This document shows positions 6,055-7,124 of a stretch of 7,124 bases of DNA, piece by piece (the stretch's first letter is position 1; every line of letters starts with the position of its first letter). The DNA comes from Flectobacillus sp. Its GTDB lineage: Bacteria > Bacteroidota > Bacteroidia > Cytophagales > Spirosomataceae. The translations under genes were made by a program, and so were the position numbers. Where the stretch lies: contig JARXAV010000326.1 in NCBI GenBank assembly GCA_029865665.1, positions 1 through 7,124 of the forward strand, in the 5' to 3' direction. The notes beneath the pieces are model-generated. The model saw nothing but the letters and a program-made list of their open reading frames with translations, did not search any database and had not been told where the DNA came from.

Positions 6055-6062
6055 TATATTTG
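6055..6062 (+). promoter_or_regulatory. Perfect -7 box TATATTTG ahead of the plus-strand conjugation genes
   Basis: TATATTTG matches the Bacteroidota TAnnTTTG -7 consensus at all fixed positions and lies 19 bases before the ATG at 6082. No good TTG -33 element is seen at the usual distance, so the promoter may be weak or activated. It lies in the 67-base divergent gap shared with the M23 gene. Confidence 0.5.
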
Positions 6063-6081
6063 TCACAAAAATACGAATTCT

Positions 6082-6588
6082 ATGCTTGTTCTCATCAGTG
6101 ATTTGCTTTCTGGTTTATTGATTCTCTTTATCACCGTACTACTTAATGGCGATATGGGAACAAAACAGTTTTTCCCTTTGCCATTAGTCGGATTACTCTA
6201 TCATAGGCAGTTTATCAAAAGCCCATATATGCTACTCTATTTCTACATAGTGCTTACGGTGAGCTTTAAGTTTCTAGTTGCCAATACGCTTACAGGATTA
6301 ATGCTTTACCTAGTATTACTGGGTTTACAAGTCTTTGTGTTGGTCTTCATTTTCTACACAAAGTATCAGAAGAAGAGCGATTCGTGGCTTTTGTACATCG
6401 AGCGAATTACGGATATTTTGAGCCGTTTAAAAACAACCTTTCGCAAACCTGAGTCTAAAACGCCTAGTGAAAATCTCAGCTTATCCGATATTCAGTACCT
6501 ATTACAGCAACTAATTTTCCCTAGTGTTTTCCTCACAACGAACGCCTATTTAGTAACCAATCTTTTCATCTTTTTAAAAATCATCTAA
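6082..6588 (+). CDS. Small polytopic membrane protein, probable conjugation-module component
   Basis: This 168-residue protein has four likely membrane segments: residues about 2-21, 49-65, 70-92 and 144-168. A cytoplasmic-looking polar stretch lies between the third and fourth (about 94-140, containing KYQKKSDS and RKPESKTPSENLS). I do not recognise the family. The ATG at 6082 is chosen because it follows a good -7 box and leaves the divergent M23 start and promoter free; the open frame upstream to 5971 would overlap that gene. It ends 8 bases before the next gene, which encodes a VirB5/TrbJ-like protein, so the two probably form an operon. A role in the inner-membrane part of a type IV secretion system is inferred from this context only. 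Confidence 0.7.
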   Translation: MLVLISDLLSGLLILFITVLLNGDMGTKQFFPLPLVGLLYHRQFIKSPYMLLYFYIVLTVSFKFLVANTLTGLMLYLVLLGLQVFVLVFIFYTKYQKKSDSWLLYIERITDILSRLKTTFRKPESKTPSENLSLSDIQYLLQQLIFPSVFLTTNAYLVTNLFIFLKII

Positions 6589-6596
6589 TTCAAATC

Positions 6597-7124
6597 ATGA
6601 AAAAGACAATCTTCCTATCCTTTGCAAGCCTTGTGCTGTGCAATGGAATTCAAGCCCAAGCAGCAGTTATTGACCCAAGTAACCTTGCTCAAAACATTTT
6701 CCAAGTGATTCAGTCTAAAATTGAATCAAAACTTACGGGTGATGCAAAAGACATTGCCGATTCTCAATTAAAAACAGAAAGCCAAAGTACTGCGGACATT
6801 ATAGGCATGAACAGCACGGTGAAAACAGCTTTAAATTTAGAAATGGCTGAATTTAACTACGAGAATTCTCCCTCAGCCTTGTATAAAACCTATTACCAAA
6901 ACTTGGATGTTCGGGGTAAGAATTACAACATTCTCTCGCACTTGCAAGGGGTAAAAGCCTACTACCAGAGTAGCATTCTAGCCATTATCAGTCCTGTTCG
7001 GAATGATGCGTACATCAAACGGTTCAATGCTCTAGCCGAAGCAGTAAGCACTACCGATTTATTATATGCTCAGTTCACCAATACGGTTGATAATGGTAGT
7101 GGTTCAGCGACCAGTTTAGCTGCC
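6597..7124 (+). CDS. VirB5/TrbJ-like conjugal transfer protein, 3' end outside window
   Basis: An ATG at 6597 opens 176 codons that run without a stop to the window edge. Residues 1-21 are a signal peptide (MKKTIFLSFASLVLCNGIQA). The mature start, VIDPSNLAQNIFQVIQS, has the xxDPxNLAQN pattern typical of VirB5/TrbJ and of Bacteroidota TraI/DUF4141-type conjugation proteins, followed by a long helical, Gln/Lys/Ser-rich region. VirB5-type proteins are periplasmic or pilus-tip components of type IV secretion systems. The gene lies 8 bases after the membrane protein gene, and no Shine-Dalgarno sequence is visible, as is usual in this phylum. Family assignment rests on the N-terminal pattern and helical character, so the specific subfamily is uncertain. 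Confidence 0.65.
   Translation, partial: MKKTIFLSFASLVLCNGIQAQAAVIDPSNLAQNIFQVIQSKIESKLTGDAKDIADSQLKTESQSTADIIGMNSTVKTALNLEMAEFNYENSPSALYKTYYQNLDVRGKNYNILSHLQGVKAYYQSSILAIISPVRNDAYIKRFNALAEAVSTTDLLYAQFTNTVDNGSGSATSLAA

Noticed and set aside
5971..6081. N-terminal extension of the plus-strand membrane protein
   Set aside because: It would overlap the divergent M23 start codon and the -7 box at 6055-6062. The extension is low-complexity (Tyr/Ile/Phe) sequence from the AT-rich intergenic gap.

Overview
The window is AT-rich and looks like an accessory or conjugative region of a Bacteroidota bacterium. Start codons lack Shine-Dalgarno sequences, and a TAnnTTTG-type -7 box lies upstream of one gene. 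The signal peptides and the type IV secretion proteins also resemble those of that phylum. No species can be named from the sequence.

Layout. (1) Positions 1-5211 hold three successive minus-strand modules. Each is a gene of the TIR or TIR-like/nucleoside-deoxyribosyltransferase-like type, followed shortly after its stop by a conserved non-coding repeat of about 135-145 bp (1-44 partial, 327-460, 4308-4451). Module 1 is a decayed TIR-domain gene (84-261). Module 2 is an intact 684-residue protein with a TIR domain, a membrane helix, a coiled coil and a beta-propeller (1577-3631). Module 3 is an intact 247-residue protein with an N-terminal deoxyribosyltransferase/TIR-like fold (4468-5211). 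(2) An IS630-family insertion sequence (496-1574) with a frameshifted transposase sits immediately after the stop codon of module 2 and separates that gene from its repeat. (3) From 5451 the content changes to what looks like a conjugation module: an M23 peptidase on the minus strand, then, divergently on the plus strand, a small polytopic membrane protein and a VirB5/TrbJ-like secreted protein that runs off the window end.

Interpretation. TIR domains in bacteria are commonly NAD-consuming effectors of anti-phage systems, and the 247-residue protein belongs to a related nucleotide-handling fold. The simplest reading is a small array of immunity-type genes, built from gene-plus-3'-repeat units, carried as cargo beside conjugation genes. 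The modular architecture is visible in the sequence. The defence role and any cassette-like mobility are inference.
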